Assembly: GCF_900496995.4 (NCBI RefSeq)
Contig: NC_044018.1
Location: 12,238,501 to 12,302,500, forward strand
Length of the DNA: 64,000 nucleotides
Direction of reading: 5' to 3'
DNA from: Aquila chrysaetos chrysaetos
Lineage: Eukaryota; Chordata; Aves; Accipitriformes; Accipitridae
This document shows positions 35,336 through 50,800 of the stretch, one piece after another (the stretch's first letter is position 1; each line of letters starts with the position of its first letter). The translations under genes were made by a program, and so were the position numbers. A model generated the notes under the pieces. That model searched no databases, was not told where the DNA came from, and saw only the letters and a list, made by a program, of their open reading frames with translations.

Positions 35336-38300
35336 TCTTACAAGCCTTCGACCTTTCAGTGGTGCATTATAAGTTTCCCGCTGTACTTCTGGTGATAGAA
35401 GTCAATACTGATCTTTTTCCTACCTGATGAGATTTTGGGGCAGTTGTATTTGGGTGACAAGGGCATGGTGCAGAGGTCAGTATTCTCCACCACCGAAGAC
35501 CCTGCTCCCTTTTTTTTGCCTCACGATCAGCTTTTATTTTCCACCTCTTCCCAATTTTTCTACCTCTAGCTTGTCCCACTATGACTAGTCATTATTTCTT
35601 TTCCTCTTTTCTCTATCTTTTCTTTTCCTTTCTCTCATTTTTTTTAAGATTTCATCTATTTGATTTTCAGTCTCTTATTCTTTATGGTGCTTCTTGATAC
35701 CAACAGCAGAACACGATGCCTTTTTTTAACATACCCTACCCACATAAATCATACATCTCTGTTTATCTGCTCAGCGGCATGGATAAAGTTAATCTTAGAA
35801 GCAGGAAACATTTAATTATCCACTTGAAAAAGGCTTTTCAAGAAGTCCAAAGCACAGGTTTTTGAATAGGTACAGTAGTTACAGTATATAGCTACAGATA
35901 AGGGCTCAGTTAAGGTTGTAAAGTTGCAAGAAATTTACTTCTGGCCGCTGCTGTTTAGAAAACTCTCATATTATTTTCATTTCTATTTTGAAACACATGA
36001 TAGAACAAAAAAACTAAAATCCTACCAGGAAAACATATGTATGGGCCAGTAAGTCAAGCTTATAAATCTATTAGGTCAAACAAAGAGAAGGTAAACAAAG
36101 AGAATGTAAAATGTAGAACTAGTGGGAAAAAGGGATTACTAATCAAACTCTTAGCTTGCCTTCACTCTGAGAGCCCATTTAACTGTATGCTGCTGGCCAC
36201 CCCATCACTCTGATGAGACACAGACATCTGGTTTGCACCCCGCCTAAGTTCCTGCTTAGTTAATGGTAATTGGGATGTGTAAAATCGGTGCATGCATGAA
36301 TAAGCAGGTAGATCTTACAACAGCAGGCATGCAAATCTTGAGGGCAGCTGGTCCTGGCTAAAATTCTGCTCTCTTAGGGTCCAGTTTGCTGCAAACCAGG
36401 GAGATCAGCAAAGCACTGTCTGGAGAGTCAGCACAATCACACGGATGGGAAATCAGGTCACAAATGTCCTGTTTTCAGCCCTGCCACTGATCTGCATGAT
36501 CATAAAAAGACCCTGTCTTCCTCTCCTGCTCCCCCAAATCTCTCCCTACCTTAGATACAGACCGTGTCAGGGGAGGGATTACCTCTCTGCAGAGCTCTTC
36601 TATATGATGCCCACCAGAGTGGTCAACTTAAAGCTTGTGATGCTGTCCTACTACAAAATACTGCATAAAATGGAGACAGTATCAGAAAAAAAATTAAATC
36701 TAAATTCTCCAGGTAATATTGCTTTAAGCCAGTTGAGCCCCCAGACAAGTGATTTTCTAAAGTAAATACTGGCAAATGGGTTGTAGTAAAAAAAAAAAAA
36801 AAAAAAGGAATCTTCAATTTCCCTGACATTGACCTGCCCTGTCAGGCTGGGGTGCCCATTCATCCGTCTCTTGCTCTTATCTGATATCTGACATTCTGTG
36901 ATGAGTTGAAAACAAAGTAACACAGATGGATAGTGCTCTCTTTTGAAGAACAAAATGTACCAGGAACTGAATTTTCAAGTACATTCAACGTGAAGTTAAC
37001 TCTTAGATTGAAGGAGCATATTTTAAAGGAGAGGGAGGGAAAAAAAGAAAGGACTCAATAGGGCTATTGGGGATTCCCTATTAATGTGCATATAAAGTAA
37101 GCTAACATTTACATAGTCCCTGCTACTTTCAGTGTACTTCAGACAATGGCTAATCAATACTCATTACACAGCTTTAAAAAGGCTGAGTATTCTGGGGTGG
37201 TGAGCCCCATCCTCCCAAATACAACATACAGCCTGAAGCCAGTTATTTGGCCAGAAACCTCCATCCCTGGAGTTTTCCTGAGATCAGACGGGCTGTCCTC
37301 CTCCACGGAACCTAGCAAGCCATGTCTCCTTTCAGAGGAAAAGCTCAGTTTGGAGAAATATCATTTGCTCATGGCACAGGAAGGAATTTCATGCAGGTAA
37401 TTTTTAATTAGTGAATGCAGTCTACCTTAGGCATCAAGTCTGAGATGAGAATGAAATGAACCACTGGCTCACAGACCTGGAATTAACCATTACGATCCAG
37501 CAGAGAAATCAGCTGATTATATTAAATTTTAGACAATCACGAGGGATACAACAGTCCCGTTTCAAATATTCAGCTTTGTTCCTCCTGAATCCTGTCACTC
37601 CCTTCTTATTTTGAGGTCAAATGGTAAACACTAAGAACATCCTTCATATATCCTAGGTTATACACTTAATTTTACTCACATATGCTCATGGTGCCAGTAA
37701 CACCCTGATTTTTTTTTTCCAAGACTTCCTCTTCCGGCTGAAGGAGAGAGAGTTAATTTCTTTTTCTTTAATAACAAAGCAAAAATTTAAATAAGATTTA
37801 AGAAACGGCTCCATGGCTGTCACAGTCTTTTCTCAAGCTTGCTAGGTGCCAAAATTTGTGTCCTATGGTAAGAAGTTCCATTTCAACAATAAATTCAAAC
37901 CTACAGAAGCAGCCAGTCTTTACGGCTCAGTGGGCTTTACATCAGACTTTGTATTCCTTTAAAATCTTCCATGAGCACTTTCTCTAGCTTAAAAGAAACT
38001 CTAATAAAAGAAGTTCAAATATATTTTGTCTTACGTTATATAAAGGCCACTCAAATTCAGCAATAGAATATTTTCTGGACACAAATTGTACAATTATTTT
38101 TTCTAGTGTACGTTTTCAGGGTAACTCTCAGAGCTACTTTTGCTCCTGGATCTTCCACCTGGTAAAACGTGCATGTAGGTGTCTGGCCAGGGGCACAAGC
38201 ACTGGAGGGAAAAGATCAAAGGCCTATAAACGTGTCAAACTTTCAAATGCAAATCACCTGCCATAACGCTGCTGAGAACAAATCCTTCATTATCACCATT

Positions 38301-41300
38301 CTGTGAAAGGCTTAAATTAGCCTGAATTGGCTGAAAAGAACAAGAAAAAGAAAGCCATTTATCTTCCTGTGAGTTTTATTACCTTTAGATTTATTTGGCT
38401 AATGGTTCAATAGTCCACTAATCAGAATATCTGCATAACAAATTCTTCAAATGATCCATAAATAAAATATGTGATCACATAATGTTGCTATTAAACCGAG
38501 ATCTGTGACAATAGGTTATTAAAAGAGTCCTTACAATAAGCCACTCTTCTTAATCGCCAACCTATGAGCTACCGTGATTTATGTACTAAAAATTATCAAC
38601 TGGCTTCTTAGCTTGAATTACATTTAGGGGAATTTTTTAATGTGCACTTCTTAAACTGTGTGTGCTCCAGATAGATGCCATACTCATCCTTATTTTAGGC
38701 TGTCATTATTCTGAAAACATAATTACTTTCTTAAATGGTACTATGTCTTGGGTTTTTTTTTATAGATAGTTTCAGTATTGTAATGGAACATTTGATTGAT
38801 CTAATTGACTAGAAGAGCAGGAGTTAAAAAAAAAAATTGCACTATACTTAATCTTTATTTATAAGGGCAAATGCTAGCACTCTGTTTTGTTAAATGAACA
38901 ACTGCAGAGAGATTTGTTAAGTGAGCTTCATTGGGATCTTTGAAAGAGGATAAGCCTTGATCAGAAAGCTCTCGGTCAGGCTGGACAAGGGGTTGTCGAG
39001 GGGAGCTCAGCAAGCACCTTCAGAAGATGTCCTTGGCTGGGTCTGGTGAGACTCCCCAGGACATCTGTGTTGGTAACTGTTACCTGCACCAGGGACACTT
39101 GGTACCTCACTGGCTTTTCTGGTGGTCAAAGTCTTGATATATTCCCCCTCTGAAACATCCCTTCCTCCACAATCAATCACCCACTTGGGTTACAGGCTGA
39201 ATTACATGATCAGTTAAACACAACGTACAAGCGAGGGTCTTTTCCCCAGGGGCAAGTAACAAGTTTATATGAGTTCATACAAGTCTATACAAGGTTATAT
39301 AGATATCTACATGGATGTCACGTCACAAGGACCCTACAGCTTTGAAAGCCTTTCCCCATTCACTGTCATGTCAATGCACTTCCAAGTCTTGGGCTTCTGT
39401 GGTGAAAAGTAGCCTGGCAGTTGGAAGACATTTATGGTTGTTGATAGTAATTTTTTCTGCATCTCTAATTCATGGCCTCGCAGCACAAAATGTTTTGTTT
39501 TGGTTGTTTGAATAAGAAAGAAAAGAAGAAAAAAATCCCCAAACTTAATTTGCTGGTATTTTACAAAATAAATATGCTATCACTAAGAATTTGTTGTGAG
39601 ATCAACACCACTATTATTGGAAAAAATACAATTTTCTTGAATAAATTTTTCAGTTCTGTGTACAAATCCAAGCACCTACACAGCAAGAGCCACATACCCA
39701 TTTTACACAGTTATATTCTTCAGCTTATCAATACAGGGAGAGGAATGTCCTCTCTGTAAGACCTCCACGGTGGGCTACAGATAACAGAACAAGCAAAGGA
39801 CTTTGCTTGTGGCTTTTAAAAAATAATTTATCAATTCTGCTAGACTGCTATACGGAAGTCAATCAGCTATGACGGGATACCTTCCAGCCCACCTTCCAAA
39901 CCACTAACACCAGAGACTGCAACAGGGATAGTACTGGATAAGGTTGGTTTTTTTTTTTTTTTTTAAATAGAATGAAACTTGGCCTTTGTAGCTGGAAAAA
40001 CCCAAAACAAAACAAAATGGAAAATGTCATTGTGAATCCTGCTTGCTTTCTACATTGTATCTCAGAACCTCTTAACCATAGGATTATCATAGTGTTTTCT
40101 TATGGTATTGCCAAAAAGAATATTCATAAATCAGAATAACAGCATAACATATTCTATGAGGTTTTATGATTAGTGTACTAACAACCATAACAGTTAGTAA
40201 CCGAGAGTAATACTGGGGGAAAATATAAATATACCATCAACTGAAAACAGTATTTCTTTAGAAATCACAAAGAAAAATCACGAGGCTACAATTTTTCCCT
40301 AATATCTATCTTGCAAATTCTAAGCAGTCTGCAAGCAGTAAGATTTGGGATTTTTAGAGCGGTAAACAAAGAAAAGTCCAGAAAACAGAGTGACACCTTC
40401 TTTGATGACTGCATATCTGCAGACACCAGAACAAAAGTGTATTTGTGCTTGGAGACGCGTGGGCGCAATCCCATCACCTTCACTTGGACTTGATGGTAAG
40501 AACACCTACAAATCCCACACTTCTTGTGCTGTTCAAAATAAATACACAGAGAATGCAAACCACTATCATCTGAAGCCCTGCTGTAAAAGCTAGTATTTTC
40601 AGTTTAAAAAGGTAATAGAGAAGCAGAAGTAGATGCTGGGCTGTTACGTGCCTTACTAAAAATTATGGTAGGAGCTAGACATGGGGAGGAGAGCAGTTTG
40701 GCACAGGTTTATACAAAGGCTGAGCTGCTGAACTGCATGCCTTGGCCTATCCCAGGAGGTTATTCCGAAACTTATAACACAAGTGCTTGGGAATTCAGGA
40801 TTAATATATGCCTTATGCCATCCCACTGTAGTACCTCTTGCTCCTCTGCTGTATCTCTTAAACTTCTCTGTAATATCAGCAGCACCTTTCTCATGTCTTT
40901 GATAACCCCCCATGGCAAAACCAGCTTTACTTCCTCATGTCCCCCCACGCATCCTCCATCTTTTTTGATCTGCCTGATAGCCAAAAGACAGCCCATGTCA
41001 CAGCTTAGGGAAGCACGTGTGAGCTGACTGACCAGCTGGCTGTCATCAGAGCCACTGCCATTTCTTTCCATCAGGAAGGCATGAAAAGTCTTTCTCTCAT
41101 CCCTGAGCAATTGATCATCAAAAATTGATAGACCTGAAACCATCAAATTTGGTTGAAATTGGCCACTTACTTAAAAAATATCAGTGAAGGACAAAGGAAA
41201 AGAAGTCACACAACACAGACAGAGCAACTTTCCGTAAGGCTCCATGCCCATAACTGAGTGGTGTGGCTCCTTTCCCAGAAACCCATCCAGACCAAGAAGG

Positions 41301-44300
41301 GCACTGAACCAGTTTTCTCCTTTTCCAACTGAAATTCTCTATTTATTATGAACTTTTATGAAAAAGACATCCCACATTCTTCTGATCTATCCAACAGAAT
41401 AAGAGAGGCCTGATTAAGTCTACTAAGCGGTAGTTCTGGTTACCCACTTTCAGTAAACCTTCAGATTTCTATAAACTCAAAAGAATGTAAGAGACTGGCA
41501 GCCTGTATTGCTAAGCAAGTTTTCTGGAGAGAAGTAAGATTTACCCACTGTCAAACCACAAAAACAATTTAGGTATAGAAAAAATGCAATTAATAAGACT
41601 GTCCCAGCGCCATAGAGTCATCTATGAACTGCTAATTGCCCACTCCTTCAGAAGCATCTCCTGTGAAAGATGCTGTCCTTCCCAGCAGTGTCTTCCTAGG
41701 TCATACTGACAACATCAGCCCTGTAACTAATTACAAGAAAATAGACCACTGCCCCTATTTCTAACTGGCAGATCTTATTTGGTAAAGAGACCATTCAACA
41801 ACTACAAAAAGTAGCAACACGTTAATCTGGATAAGAAGTCTTATAAAGCCCCCGTACAGTAGGTGTGCACGTGGCTGTAACTCCTGGAGCCCTTTGTTCC
41901 GTTAAACTCCAGGCTTTGGGGAAGCTGAGCCTGAGCACAGGGCTCTCTTCCACCCAGCTGCAGATCAAGCAGCAAGTTTAGCTCACTCACCAGTGCAAAA
42001 GATTCAAAGAAAATGTCTACCACACATCGCTGTGGGCTGAGCGATAGAGAGGCTTAAAGGCTAAAGCTGCTCTGAGACCTGGCATTCATGTGGGACTGGA
42101 AGACAGCCTGAATTCAACCTGAAATGAGGCCACAGATTTCATGTTTTTGCAGCAGATAAAACTTGGACAGTGTCTAGGGTTTGGGCTGTCTTGTCTGTCT
42201 GTTATTTGTTCTGTGGTGTCACTGCCAGGGCAGCCCTGGGATGTTGGGATGGAGGAAGAAGACAGCACATAAGGGTTCATCCAGTAAGTCTGCCCCACAA
42301 ATTTATCCAAAGCAGACCATGCTCACAGTTCCTCCCACCATGTCCTAAAGAATACCCATAGCTGGCCACAGATCCAACCTTCGTCAAGAATGTTTGGTAG
42401 GACAACTAACCTGGCTGTGAGCTTGGCTAGTGCTCTAGCAGAGCAAATTGCATTTTAAAATAAGAGATTAAAATGACATAGATGCTAATGTACAGCTACT
42501 TCTACACTATCTTGGCACTAAAAATATCCCTGGTTAGCTTCTTTCCTTAATTGTATTTCAGTCAGACAGCTAATGCACTTTAAATATCCATCAGGTGGAA
42601 TTTTGGTATACGTAGCTGTTTTCATGGAGCAGTATTTTCAAAGGCATGTCCCTTTTTCCAGCTGTGCTCAGTCTTTGAAGTGACAAAATCTCTCCAACTC
42701 AGTCAAGGGAAATTGGGGGGGGGGGGGGGGGGTTGGAGACAAGGATTGGGTTTAAAGAACTTTTAAAGTTTGATATGTTCAGTACTGATAGTAGCTATGA
42801 TGCAGGATACATGAGCAAGAGAACTGTGCAGTGGTTGTGTCACCCATCGTAATTTTGTTTTCTTGAAACAGTTAAAGTGTTTTGTTTCCTGAAGGAAAAA
42901 GCGCTAAATCTAGCGCCGAGTTTACTGTTTTGTCAGTAGCACTCGGGTTTATAACAACTCTCAGTAATATTCTAACCACAGTTTCCTTTTATCTGCTGAT
43001 ATAATATGGCAGGGTTTGGCACCTTTTTAGACATGAAAAGACCATCTTGTCTCAAGTAACAGCTGCCATTAGTCTCTTTCACCACTCTATTTCCAAGCAT
43101 CTTTCTTGACATAAGAGCACAGAGCCAAGCCTCTGCAAATCCTCAAATAATCCCCTTCTCAAATTGGGAAATTTGTCTGTTAACTAGAAAAAGATTTATC
43201 AAGTTCACCAATTCTATCAATAAAGTAGAAATTGGTAAATGCAATGAAAATTAATTTTTCCTTCTGGTAAACACGTTCACACATGTTGTTAAGTATTTCA
43301 ATAATGCCTTCAAATGAAAAAACTAAGAGCATGTGTAGCTTGATAGTGGGACATATAGACATTGAGGAGTGGTTGGTTGGTTTTTTTGTGGTTTTTTTTT
43401 TTACATTATATTTTTTTTGTAGCTCTCTATGTATATATTCCATGTAAACAGTATTTATTTTCCTTTCTGGTTGATCCCCCATGATGCTGAAATAGTAGTT
43501 ACAATCACAAGGAAAGTCAAAGAAATGTTTCCCTTTGTTAAGCTACACTAAATAAATTTGCTGCATCTAAGTAGATGTTTAATACCGTTTATAAGTGGAA
43601 ATTATATTTATACTGCGAATACAGAACCTACGGATCTGCTCTATAGCTCTGCAGGAATCATTCAAGCTAGAGGGATGCCGACATCAGGAGTGATAGACCA
43701 GGTAAAGTACTCGGGCTGGCACGGTAGCTCTGCAGAAAAACTTTCAGAAAAGTACTTGAAGAACAAAAGCATCCTTTACTTGCCCCACCTCCATAGCAGA
43801 TATATTTTTATTACTTTAGATGAAGCACCCTGATAGAGCCTGTTTAGGCTGACCAGGACAGATGATAAATGAAAATATATTCAGGGTCATCAGGCTGATG
43901 CATCACATTCATTTATACTTGCAGCCAGTTTAACATAATCTTGTAGGAACACTTCCTGCAGAAGAAAGTTATCTGTTACACCCACTCAATTTAAACATCA
44001 TCTTCACAAGTGTGAGCGGTTGCAAAGCAGTCAGCTCTGGCACAGTAAAAACAGTTCCAAAGAAGAAAAATCATCCCTAATCCTTAGACTGAGTAAATTA
44101 CAGAAAGATGAGAAATCAAAACACTTTAAAAACTGTAATTTTCCTTCTGTAACGAATCACAAGTTTAATTCGAGCAACAGTCACTCCCAATGATAAATGT
44201 TCTTATGTTTATTTGCTGCAATGAGCAGCTACAGCCTAAATGAGAGAGGGCATCCTACACAGTTTTCTTCACATCTATTGCTGCTTGTAAAGTAGTGGCA

Positions 44301-46356
44301 GAAAACTTACACAAAACTGAGATGCATTGCAAATGAAAAAATTGAAATTTTTCTGCTTTTCGTGCTTGAACTGTACTTATGAAACCAGATTAATTTGTAG
44401 CGATAATCAGCAACATAGTGTCTTTTTTTTCCTCTGCAGTTCTTAGTATCTTATATCTCATTTCTGGTTTCCAACATCTGCAAAACATAAACTTGTCATA
44501 ATTCTGGCACAGTATTTTCAGCGAGTCATACATTAAAGCAGTCATCTCAGGCAGATTTGGAAAACAAACAAAAAACCCCTCCAAAAATTGCTCTTGCCCC
44601 CCAATTCTAAAGAAAACCCTAAAACACAGAAACCCACACACCATGGGTGAAATTGTCCAATCCTTCCAACAAAAGGGCACATACCCATACACTGGGAGGG
44701 AACAAAAGTGAGGTCATTCACATGATGTTGACATTTTTATTAATGAAAAGTCAAACTCTTGATTCCAACTTTCAGTATTCAAAATCAGCAGCAAGGAAAA
44801 GAATCATACATAACCAATAACAATGTTTTTCCAAAAATGGTCTGATCTCTCCACTACTGACCACTGCATAAAGAACCTCTCCATTTATGGTCCCCAGGTA
44901 ACTGCTACTCTTATTCTCCTTAGCAATTCTATTCTTCTAGCTACCCTCTCACATCAGCTGGGTGGTTAAGAGTCTCCAGAAGAGAGAGACCATCTTCAAA
45001 ACTGAAGAAAAGTTTCCAATATTTTGGATTTTTTACTCAGTTCCATAATACATTTCTCATTTGGAAAATCAACGATAAACTTTCTCCACCTGCCCACATA
45101 GGAAAATAAGAAACTACCATTTTTGGCTAATTACAGACTGTATTATCTATAGACTACCTATTTCTTCCTTAAACACATCTGGAATTTAGCTTCCTAACTT
45201 TTAAAGCCTTGGCCTTTATGAAGAAAGAATTGACATTTTCATTAAGGCATGGATATTCCCAATTTCAATCCTTAACATTCTATCTTGGTAAGAGGGGCCT
45301 TCCTTCTGGTTGGTCCATAGAAAAAGTTATGAACGCTTAAATGCAGGCCAGGAGGCATTTCTGAAAGCTATTGAAGACAAATTTTTTTTTTTTTTGTATG
45401 AACACATTGCTTCTATATTAAAGAGGTATGAAGAACACCTTCAAAAATGCAATTGTATTCAAGTTCCCCCCTTAAAAACAAACATTTACATGATATTATT
45501 CAAAGAATCTGCAATATCATCATTAAATTTTGATTTTCTGTAACTTAACCTTCTTTCTATTATAAGTAGAAGTGAGTGTTAGGTGGAATTTCCTACCATT
45601 TAAGAAAAAAATGCCCCTAACTATAAATGTTTGATTAAAACAGCCATCAAATTTCCTTAAATATTAGATATGACAGCTACAAAACCAGAATATCCTTACA
45701 TGGCTTATTCCATTCTTTGGAAGATGCACACACTCAAAGAACAGTTTATTATAGGGCATGGCAAAAATAAATTTAGCTACCCTGCAAGGTACATCTGCGG
45801 TGTGTCTCTATCTGGTCCTCCAGAGATAGTCAACACAACCGGCATCCCAAGATTTGAAAACCCATTTTAAAACTAGCAAAATTAAGTTAGTGGAGCAGAA
45901 TGGAAGATTTCAGTTGGAAAGAGCTGTATCACTTTGTCTTATTAAGAATATCCAACAGCAGTGCAGGCACTATTTTAGTAAGTCTGTTTTTATAAGCAGA
46001 AGGACTAATAGCCGTACACAAAATCCTCACAAACGGCTGGGAAAAAAACCTTCTTATTTCGTAAATACCCACCCCACTCCCTTGTAGACTATATATCCTG
46101 ATACTTATGTATCAAGTTTAGAATCTAATCAAGTCCAGAATAACTGGCACTTGCCTATAATCAGCTATTTGGTACTTTTGCTAACATTTTAGTTTCAAAC
46201 TTTAGCTCCAGTATGCAGTATTTCACAGCACTTCTTATTCATCAAAACTGTGTCCACTTAAAATTGATAGAGCATACTGCAGAAACTTTGAGAAAGAACT
46301 CTGTAAGAGCTGAAGGTTCAGAGTTAATTGTTATCATAATCTATTTTATGGAGAAC

Positions 46357-47813
46357 CTAATCAATTTTGATTCTTCCTTTTAGTCTTTCAGACAGGGGAA
46401 GTGGACTGTCCGCCCATGCATAAGTCGGAACAGCACTTTTGGCTTGCTGCATGGGACCACAACCCAACCTCTCAAAGGGTTGCTCTGGACTTTGGGAACA
46501 ATTAACTTCCCCTGCAGAGGACGGTTTTGGAGATACTTGCAATGAGAAACTATTACCAGCTTTTTTAAACTTGGTAATTTTCTTCTTCCCTTTAATTATA
46601 AGGGCTGAGTCACTGTTTGTTCTTTTGCTAGTAACAATGTTACTCCTATTCTTTGAAAAACATTTTTTAAACTGATCGGGGTTCAGTTGCCTTTGCTGCT
46701 GCTCATAAATCAGATTTTTGTTCATATTCCCATCATCACTGTCTTCACTGGAAGAACATCTGTTGTGACACACACTCCTTTTAAAAGAAGTTTTCCAAGT
46801 AGTTTGAATACAAGCTTTTTTAATGTGACAGCTAGTTACATCTGGTGGCTTTTGAGATGCTGGAAGCATTTCACACCCAGGATGCTGTGTCTCTGTTGTT
46901 TGCCCACTGAGGGTTAGAGATGTTGAACTGCTTATATTATGGTCCTTTTGCATCATTTCAGCCAGGCTGTCAGCTTTTTTGTATTGATCTTGATAAATGT
47001 GTATGCTGGATTCCCTTGCATAGTTTTCTGACAGCATATTTTTACTTTCCTGCACTAGTTTGTTTAACTGACAGGAGGAAGAGGCATAATCTTTATCAGG
47101 ATTCAACATTTCTTGTGTCTGTTTAAAACATTTCAAAGACTCCAGTTGCATTACGTCTTCAGACAACAAAGGCTTTGATGGAATGGAAGTCTTCTTAAGT
47201 ATTCGCTCACTTAAAGACCACTTCTGAAATTGTTCCATAGCATCATCTGAAACCGAATCATCTGCACTATCAGAATGATGTTGATCAGACTGCATAGCAT
47301 CAGAATATTCTGAGCTAGCTATTACTGTTTCATGACCTAGAGCACGCGACTGTTTTATGCATGTAGTTAAGTCAGCTGCTGGATCATGGGTATCACCCCC
47401 ATGGGCCGGTGAAACACTGAAGAAGGTTCCTTCCCAGTCAATACTGCTCAGTTGTAGACGAGCTGTTACAGAGGAAGAGGATGATATCCCAGAATCTTTA
47501 GTAAATTGTGCTGGCGACACAGATGAGTCAGCCAACATACTCTGTAAAAGTGAGTAAGATGTCGTCAGAGGAAGAGCAGCTGCTGATGCTGGCATTTGAA
47601 CAGTTGTTATGCAGGAAGCTGAAGCTAACACTAGATCTTTTGATTCAGTACTTCTCTGGTGTATCTGGTCTTCTCGGGGAGTTTTTATATCTGATGTGGA
47701 GTCTTGCACGGGAAGAATTCCACATCTAGATTTTAAATTCATTTGAGACAGAAGATCGCTAACTTCATCATAAACATTTGATAATTCCTTTTCTTTTGGT
47801 CTGTCTTTCCTGT
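46357..47813 (-). CDS. GEN1: GEN1 last exon: regulatory C-terminal tail
   Basis: One 1457-nt exon encodes residues 470-954, about half the protein. It is serine-rich and low in predicted order, as in other GEN1 proteins, where the tail carries export and phosphorylation control. Islands that look conserved with mammals are [16 protein letters not shown] and the terminal [11 protein letters not shown]. The acceptor at 47814-47815 follows a T-rich tract on the minus strand. Plus-strand open frames of 66-78 codons across it are shadows. Confidence 0.93.
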
Positions 47814-50800
47814 CTGAAAAAAATAAAAAGGGCATATCAAAATGACATATTAACCACAGTTCAGATTTCCTAGTGCTGAAGTATTAAATGGTAAGATAAA
47901 AGCACAGTCCCTGCAAGATATCATGCCCTGATCTTGACAAAACATGATATTGCTCAACAGTGGGAGAAATGTTTGTTGCTTTTGCTTCTTGTATTCTGGC
48001 AAGACCCAGAAGTTCATAAGAAATAAGCTTTTGGACTTACTTTTCTGTTTCTTCTTCAGAACTTCTGACTTTTCCACTTGATAAAGGGCAACAACATCAG
48101 GGTAAGCAGCCTGAAACAAAGACTCCTCTTCTATTGTGACTACAAACAACTCCACAGGTTCATCTTCTGCATCAACATAATGTTCTAAAAAATTAATGAC
48201 TGTACATTAGACATGTATATACAGAGGTATCAAAGTAGGGAGCAAGTAAAACAACAAAAGATTTATTTGAGTACAAAGAAGGTATGTAAAAAGATTAATA
48301 GTATAATGCTTGAGATTTAGCTACAAGTAAAGTCTTTTTCTTTCTGCCAGTCTCCTGGCACACTAAAGGTAGAAGTCTGTCAGCATAGAAAAATTTCTAG
48401 CTAGTAAAGTCACAGCTCCGGGTACATAGTGAAATAAGAGATGAAATACAGAATAACTAATGTAGTATACTAACATGTACCAGAAAAAGTACCTGAAGAC
48501 CAAGTCCCTTGCTTTCTAGGTAGATTTTTTTTTTTTTTTTTTAAAAGCATTGCTTTTACTTTCAGGTTATGTGAAATTTGATGCACATTTTCTATTGTTT
48601 TCATAGAACAGTTTCCAATCTCACCCACATTTCATTGCCTCATAATGTTGTCAAACTCTTCTCCTCTTTAAAGCATGCTTTCCTCTTTTTCTATGAACAG
48701 TTTTGTTCCATAATGTACACAGAAACCAGACCAACCTGGTTTTTGCCACTCAATTTCAAAACAAGGAACTCCGTTTTTAACACGTGTCTTGACTATCCTG
48801 TAAGAACAGAAGCAGCCCATTAAATGATTTTGTTTAAACAGGAAATGAAAAAATCTAGAGTTATCTAAAAATATTTCAATACTCTAATTTGTAGTGAGGA
48901 AAAAATAATCTTGTAATAGTGAAATTAATATACCTTTTAAGAAATACATTACTTCTCTGTATAAGTTGCACAGTAACATTTTGTGTCTAGATTTGAGTAC
49001 TGAAACATTTTTATTTTTTTTTAATGATACAGCTCAGAGGAGCATAACAAGAAATTAAAAAGCTGTTCTGTAACAGACAACCGTAATGTAGGCTCCTACA
49101 AACATCAGTTTGATATCTTTAACTAATGCCTCAGAGAAGGCTGTTGCCATAGACAGTAATTTTCTGAATGACCAGACAGGGTCATTTATATCTTTTGCAT
49201 GAGAGCATGAAGGAAGATAAAACATGATCTGAGCAGGGACAGACAGTCTTTATGAAATTTTTCTAAAAACATTATCTACACCCCAGTTTAATAGGTTCCT
49301 ACATGCAAAGAGGCTCCTGCTGAATCAGTCAGTACTGTGTTTTTAAACACTTCTTAACCAAAGAAATCTTCTAGAGCACACATGATCTGTCTTTTAAACT
49401 CTTGAAACACTAGAAAGTGTTATAAACAGAGGATGTCAACTAATTCATTCACCAAGGTAAATGCTGGTAATTGATCTAGCCAATCCATTTAAAAAGCAGC
49501 TCCCAACCAGTCTCTCCACTCTGTTGAAAGATGGCACTGAATAGAACAGCTTCTCTGCAAGTAATAATTTAACAGACACATCAACCCAGAAGAGATACTA
49601 TCATATTGCTACTGACTGTCCTTCTGTCCCCCCAAAATTAAGGTCTATGAAATCTTGAACAGCCTCAAGGAACATGGAAAAACTACTAACCTTCTTGCAA
49701 TACAAGAATTTGGGGGGGAGGGGGAATTTAGGTTTCATTTGGGAAATTAAACCATCAGATACTAAAGTTAGAGTAAGTCACAATTCTGTTCACACAGTGA
49801 AGTTAAGTTCAGATTTGCCAACAGACACTGTAGATTCTAAAAGTTTATGGAAGTTTAAGAAAGGATTAGATCATTTAAAAAAAGAAATACGTTGAGGGCT
49901 GATAGAAGGTACAAATTCTGGCTCAGAAAACCCCTGAGTAACAGAAACCCAGATGGTGGAAAAATATTTCTGGGAAAGTAGTTACATGCTTTGCTTGGTT
50001 TTTTTCTTCCTGCATATCCATTCTTAGTAACAGGACACTTGGCCATTTTTATATTCCTAAATGCAGCAGTCCTGAAGGAAAACGTTTTGAGAAGAAGGGG
50101 TAGCAGAATAGAACTGTAAGCCAATGATTTCATCAGACACATAGTACAATGACAGTCAGTAGGCCCGATAAGGAATCGGAGACCATGACTGAATCTGCAG
50201 ATGCTTGTTTCTAAGTCTAGGCTCTTATTTTGAATCACAGAAGTCAATTAAACTTCTGCTAAGAACCTGAGCAGAGGATCAAACCTGTAATGCTAAATCT
50301 CATGTGCAGATCCAAGGAAACAATAGAAAGTAAGCACAGGAAAAGCAGGCATTGTCAGTTAGAATGAAATGAAACTGCTGTACGTACGACTTTGTGCAGC
50401 AGTAGTATAAGAATAGGTGCACTGATCTAAATTTTCACCTCTATTCAAAATGAGCAAAAAGCTTGAAACAGAGACGGAAGAAAACTGTTTTATTTCTGTA
50501 AAAAAGGAAAAAACCCATGATTTTCATCCAGTAGCAGAAGTAAACATATTAAGTTCAAGAAATCAAGCTACATTACCGTATTGCCTGCAGTTGTTTTGAA
50601 TCAACATATCCAGATTTTCTCTGGATCATATCATAACGTGTCAACAGTGCTAACAGTTTCTTACAAGCGTAATGTTTAGTCCATTCCATCTTCTCAGAAG
50701 CAAATATCTGTTAGTACAAAAAAACCACCCCAAACTTTAAAACTTTCTTATTCTGTTAGATACCATGCTTAGATAGCTGTGTAGTAGGAACACAGGACTA

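Larger units (their letters stand above)
28721..46356. other. Long non-coding interval between MSGN1 and GEN1
   Basis: About 17.6 kb without a recognisable gene. It holds SINE, CR1 and LTR relics, one copy of the unclassified repeat, and homopolymer runs (T26 at 32834-32859, A19 at 36788-36806, G18 at 42715-42732). The part next to MSGN1 is a natural place for mesoderm enhancers. On the GEN1 side, AATAAA on the minus strand at 45750-45745, about 610 bases past the GEN1 stop, is a candidate polyadenylation signal. Confidence 0.55.
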
